From assembly GCA_021162845.1 (NCBI GenBank), contig JAGGXX010000041.1, positions 1-62,859 on the forward strand: a stretch of 62,859 bases of DNA, read 5' to 3'. The notes under the pieces were generated by a model, which did not search any database, was not told the origin of the DNA, and saw nothing but the letters and a program-made list of their open reading frames with translations. The stretch is from Thermoprotei archaeon. Lineage in GTDB: Archaea > Thermoproteota > Thermoprotei > QMSL01 > B3-G16. The stretch's first letter is position 1. The number at the start of each line of letters is the position of its first letter. The translations under genes and the position numbers were made by a program. Positions 60,902 to 62,859 of the stretch are shown one piece after another.

Positions 60902-61308
60902 GTAATCACCGCGCTACCCCTTATCGTGCCCCTACTAGTTATTATCAGGAACTTCACCAAATCCCCGACGTCTCCGCTTACGCCGGAGGCTTTTATCAGC
61001 CCACTAGCCCCTGGGCCTATGGAATTGTCGCTCACATCCCCCTCTATAGCTTCAAGCGTAAAGGGAAGTTCCACGTCATCAACCAGTACCTTATAGACGA
61101 CTACATTATCCGTTCCGACATTCTTCACGGTCACATAGAGGCTATCACCTGAGACTACGGGCTCCCCCTCGATCACTAGAATCGCCTTCGGTAGGGATTG
61201 CCAAGTATCGTATAGCCAATAACTAATCATCACGCCTATTATCAGCAGGCTCACCGTTATCAGCGCGAGCTCCAGTCCCACGCCCAATTCATCCTTCCTA
61301 AGCGACAT
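60898..61308 (-). CDS. Type IV pilin-like protein (136 aa), first gene
   Basis: Leader SLRKDELG then VGLELALITVSLLIIGV, the basic leader plus hydrophobic helix with Glu at position 4 after the possible cut, as in archaeal type IV pilins. The ectodomain (about 40-136) has strands SLYVTVKNVGTDNVVVYKVL and GASGLIKASGVSGDVGD typical of archaeal pilin domains. ATG has AAGGAG six bases upstream. Candidate main pilin. Confidence 0.72.
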   Translation of the reverse strand: MSLRKDELGVGLELALITVSLLIIGVMISYWLYDTWQSLPKAILVIEGEPVVSGDSLYVTVKNVGTDNVVVYKVLVDDVELPFTLEAIEGDVSDNSIGPGASGLIKASGVSGDVGDLVKFLIITSRGTIRGSAVIT

Positions 61309-61666
61309 CGCTGCTCCTTGTCGAATGACCCCTTATAACCGTTAACCCCTCGCGGCTCACATCAACCTGTCAACTTGGGCTTTATAAGGAGGTTGACATT
61401 TTGTCGTACAGGCTCCTTGGTACATTTCAATGCATCCTAGTGGATTTCAAAATGAACCTGAAACTCCAGGGAGGAAAGCCCAAGGTCCCATAACGGTTGC
61501 TTACTTCAAGGAGAAAGGCGAACTCCCATCATGCGATCGGGACTAGGGCGTTTCTATCAGATTTAATTGACAAAGTGTCAAGGCAATTCATGGTAGTCTC
61601 AGCCAGATACGCACATGGGAAGCTTAAAATACGGTGAAGTTACCCCTAGATAAGGGAGGGGCTTCG
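61309..61666. promoter_or_regulatory. Divergent control region of pilus and surface genes
   Basis: 358 bases between the pilus operon (minus) and the surface genes (plus). A TATA-like CTTTATAAGG (61380-61389) is flanked by TGTCAA (61368-61373) and TTGACA (61393-61398). A second motif pair TTGACA-AAG-TGTCAA lies at 61567-61581. The repeated hexamer suggests one regulator controls both directions. Confidence 0.45.
61567..61581. promoter_or_regulatory. TTGACA/TGTCAA inverted repeat
   Basis: TTGACAAAGTGTCAA, two 6-bp arms around three bases, about 50-60 bases before the plus-strand TATA-free start of 61667. Confidence 0.45.
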
Positions 61667-61882
61667 ATGAGCACCAAAGACGTATTAGCACCATTAATCC
61701 TAATTATAATAATTATATTAATTAAGCATGAACATGCGCGTTCCCTACCTTGCCCTCCCGACGTGAGGGTCATACCTACTGAAGGTAATCCTAAGGAAAG
61801 GTTAGCGCACGGTAACTTGGGGGATAACGAGGGCATAACGCCCCTTCATCCCTTCTCCGCCGAATTCCATGCAAGGGTGTGA
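61667..61882 (+). CDS. Small membrane/secreted protein (71 aa)
   Basis: ATG 61667 after GGAGGGGC. One hydrophobic segment (VLAPLILIIIIILI), followed by a polar tail rich in Pro and Gly (CPPDVRVIPTEGNPKERL). The next gene starts five bases after its stop. No family recognised; probably envelope-located and cotranscribed with the repeat protein. Confidence 0.55.
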   Translation: MSTKDVLAPLILIIIIILIKHEHARSLPCPPDVRVIPTEGNPKERLAHGNLGDNEGITPLHPFSAEFHARV

Positions 61883-61886
61883 TTCC

Positions 61887-62859
61887 ATGAAGGGGGCGAA
61901 GGTAATCATATCATGCCTCATGATAGCGGCTATCGCCATATCCCTCTACCACCTATTCCTCCGCACATATACGAAAAGCGTATACCTCCTCCTCATAAAG
62001 GAGGGAAGGGGGCGGATTTACGTGAACTCAGAGCAAGCTCAGGGCGTACATGAGGTGAAACTAGTCAAAAAGGGGTACCTCAACTCGTACTGGCCAGTAA
62101 GGGTGACCGTTAAAGCGGTACCGGATGAGGGGTGGAAGGTAGCCTTCATCCAAGTAGAGGGTGTTCCTTTCAGGGCTGAGGAGGTCAGCTTTCAGGTAAA
62201 GGGTAACATGACTGTGAAGGTAGTTTTCAGGAGGATAGTGTGCGATCTCAAAACAAAGGTGGAGGGGAATGGTCGGGTAGAGCCAGCTAACTATTCTGGT
62301 TATTATGGTGATGTGGTTAGGCTGAGCGTGATCCCAGAGAGGGGCTATGCTGTTAGGGAAATCTTACTAGATGGAAGACCACTAGCGTTTGAGAACAATA
62401 CCCTAGCCTTGAGGCTTACCGCTAATAGTACGCTCTTGGTTAGGTTTAAGCCAGTTTATAGAACCCTAAGCTTACGCCTACATGGTAGGGGTCTAGCCCA
62501 ACTCCTAATGCCGAATGGCACGCTAATCCTAGAAACCCAAGAAAAAGCCAATTACACGGGCTTAAAGGATCACCCAATAATAGTAAGGCTACTCGCTCAT
62601 GAAGGCTGGGAACTAGCTAAATTACTCCTAGATGGGGAGGAGGTAAGCACCTTCAATTACACTCTAACAATCCCCATGAGCTACAATCATACGCTTGAGG
62701 CTTATTTTGGGAGGATGAATTGCACATTACTTGCTTACATCCTTGAAGGGGAGGGGATAGTCTACCCAGCCAACATAACAGTACCCTATGGTACACTACT
62801 CAATATCACGATAATGCCTAAGGAAGGCTACCTAACATGGGAAGTACGCCTAGACGGGA
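61887..62859 (+). CDS. Surface protein with InlB-like B repeats (partial)
   Basis: Open to the right edge (324 codons visible). N-terminal membrane segment (about 5-25, VIISCLMIAAIAISLYHLFL), then tandem beta repeats of about 75 residues, each with a pattern like VRLSVIPERGYAVREILLDG or LLNITIMPKEGYLTWEVRLD; the GYxVxxxLLDG rhythm resembles divergent InlB B-repeats. Many Asn-X-Thr/Ser sites. Probably an adhesin anchored at the N-terminus; likely partner of the divergent pilus locus. Confidence 0.65.
   Translation, partial: MKGAKVIISCLMIAAIAISLYHLFLRTYTKSVYLLLIKEGRGRIYVNSEQAQGVHEVKLVKKGYLNSYWPVRVTVKAVPDEGWKVAFIQVEGVPFRAEEVSFQVKGNMTVKVVFRRIVCDLKTKVEGNGRVEPANYSGYYGDVVRLSVIPERGYAVREILLDGRPLAFENNTLALRLTANSTLLVRFKPVYRTLSLRLHGRGLAQLLMPNGTLILETQEKANYTGLKDHPIIVRLLAHEGWELAKLLLDGEEVSTFNYTLTIPMSYNHTLEAYFGRMNCTLLAYILEGEGIVYPANITVPYGTLLNITIMPKEGYLTWEVRLDG

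Overview
The window reads as chromosomal DNA from a thermophilic archaeon, most likely of the TACK group. Archaeal marks include the large subunit of the D-family DNA polymerase, geranylgeranylglyceryl phosphate synthase, RPA, an Elf1-like factor, aIF1A, aIF2-beta, NMD3, RIO1 and Pno1 homologues, an archaeal RNase P RNA, box C/D sRNAs and three intron-containing tRNA genes. A PolD without crenarchaeal features would fit Korarchaeota, Methanomethylicia, Nezhaarchaeota or Bathyarchaeia; the sequence alone does not let me choose. rRNA and tRNA genes are much richer in G+C than the coding DNA, which suggests a hot habitat. GTG and TTG starts are common and gene junctions are tight, often ATGA-type overlaps.

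Layout. 0-0.8 kb: 3' end of 23S rRNA, RNase P RNA and tRNA-Pro, with no 5S gene. 1.1-6.3 kb (mostly minus strand): three small HTH-type genes, an FAD dehydrogenase, a phosphoesterase, a divergent SWIM zinc protein and an ABC ATPase/permease pair. 6.4-17.9 kb: information-processing block (Lhr helicase, RPA, Elf1, GGGP synthase, PolD large subunit, MazG-like protein, a previously hidden Sec61-beta, ZPR1-type zinc protein, DUF2070). 18-22 kb: regulators, a small segment bounded by 20-bp inverted repeats, and an Ogg1-like glycosylase whose start and stop codons both lie in copies of one palindrome. 22-26.6 kb: MetE-type enzyme, two intron-containing tRNAs, flavodoxin, amidohydrolase and unknown genes. 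26.8-32.1 kb: a complete dipeptide-type ABC importer operon. 32.1-36.4 kb: gene-poor, with membrane-linked wHTH proteins, a decayed IS200/IS605 transposase, direct repeats and a box C/D sRNA. 36.5-49.6 kb: ribosome biogenesis and initiation factors, SAM by-product salvage (MTA phosphorylase, MTA/SAH deaminase, SAH hydrolase) with MetG, a PHP protein, an RHH regulator with a candidate operator, and a methylthiotransferase. 49.7-55.4 kb: surface protein, UbiX, ECF S component, VIT-like transporter, dehydrogenase and tRNAs. 55.6-61.3 kb: an eight-gene type IV pilus-like operon, divergent from surface-protein genes that run off the right edge.

Most interesting observations: (1) two sRNAs, 31 kb apart, share a box C/D-like layout in which the internal C'/D' motif is canonical but the terminal motif carries the same compensatory changes and still forms a kink-turn; (2) a palindrome centred on CATATG recurs four times and delimits the Ogg1-like gene; (3) a 785-bp segment has perfect 20-bp inverted ends and carries tiny genes; (4) tRNA-Glu is interrupted inside the acceptor stem; (5) the compact pilus locus. 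All function calls come from reading the sequence; no database search was run.
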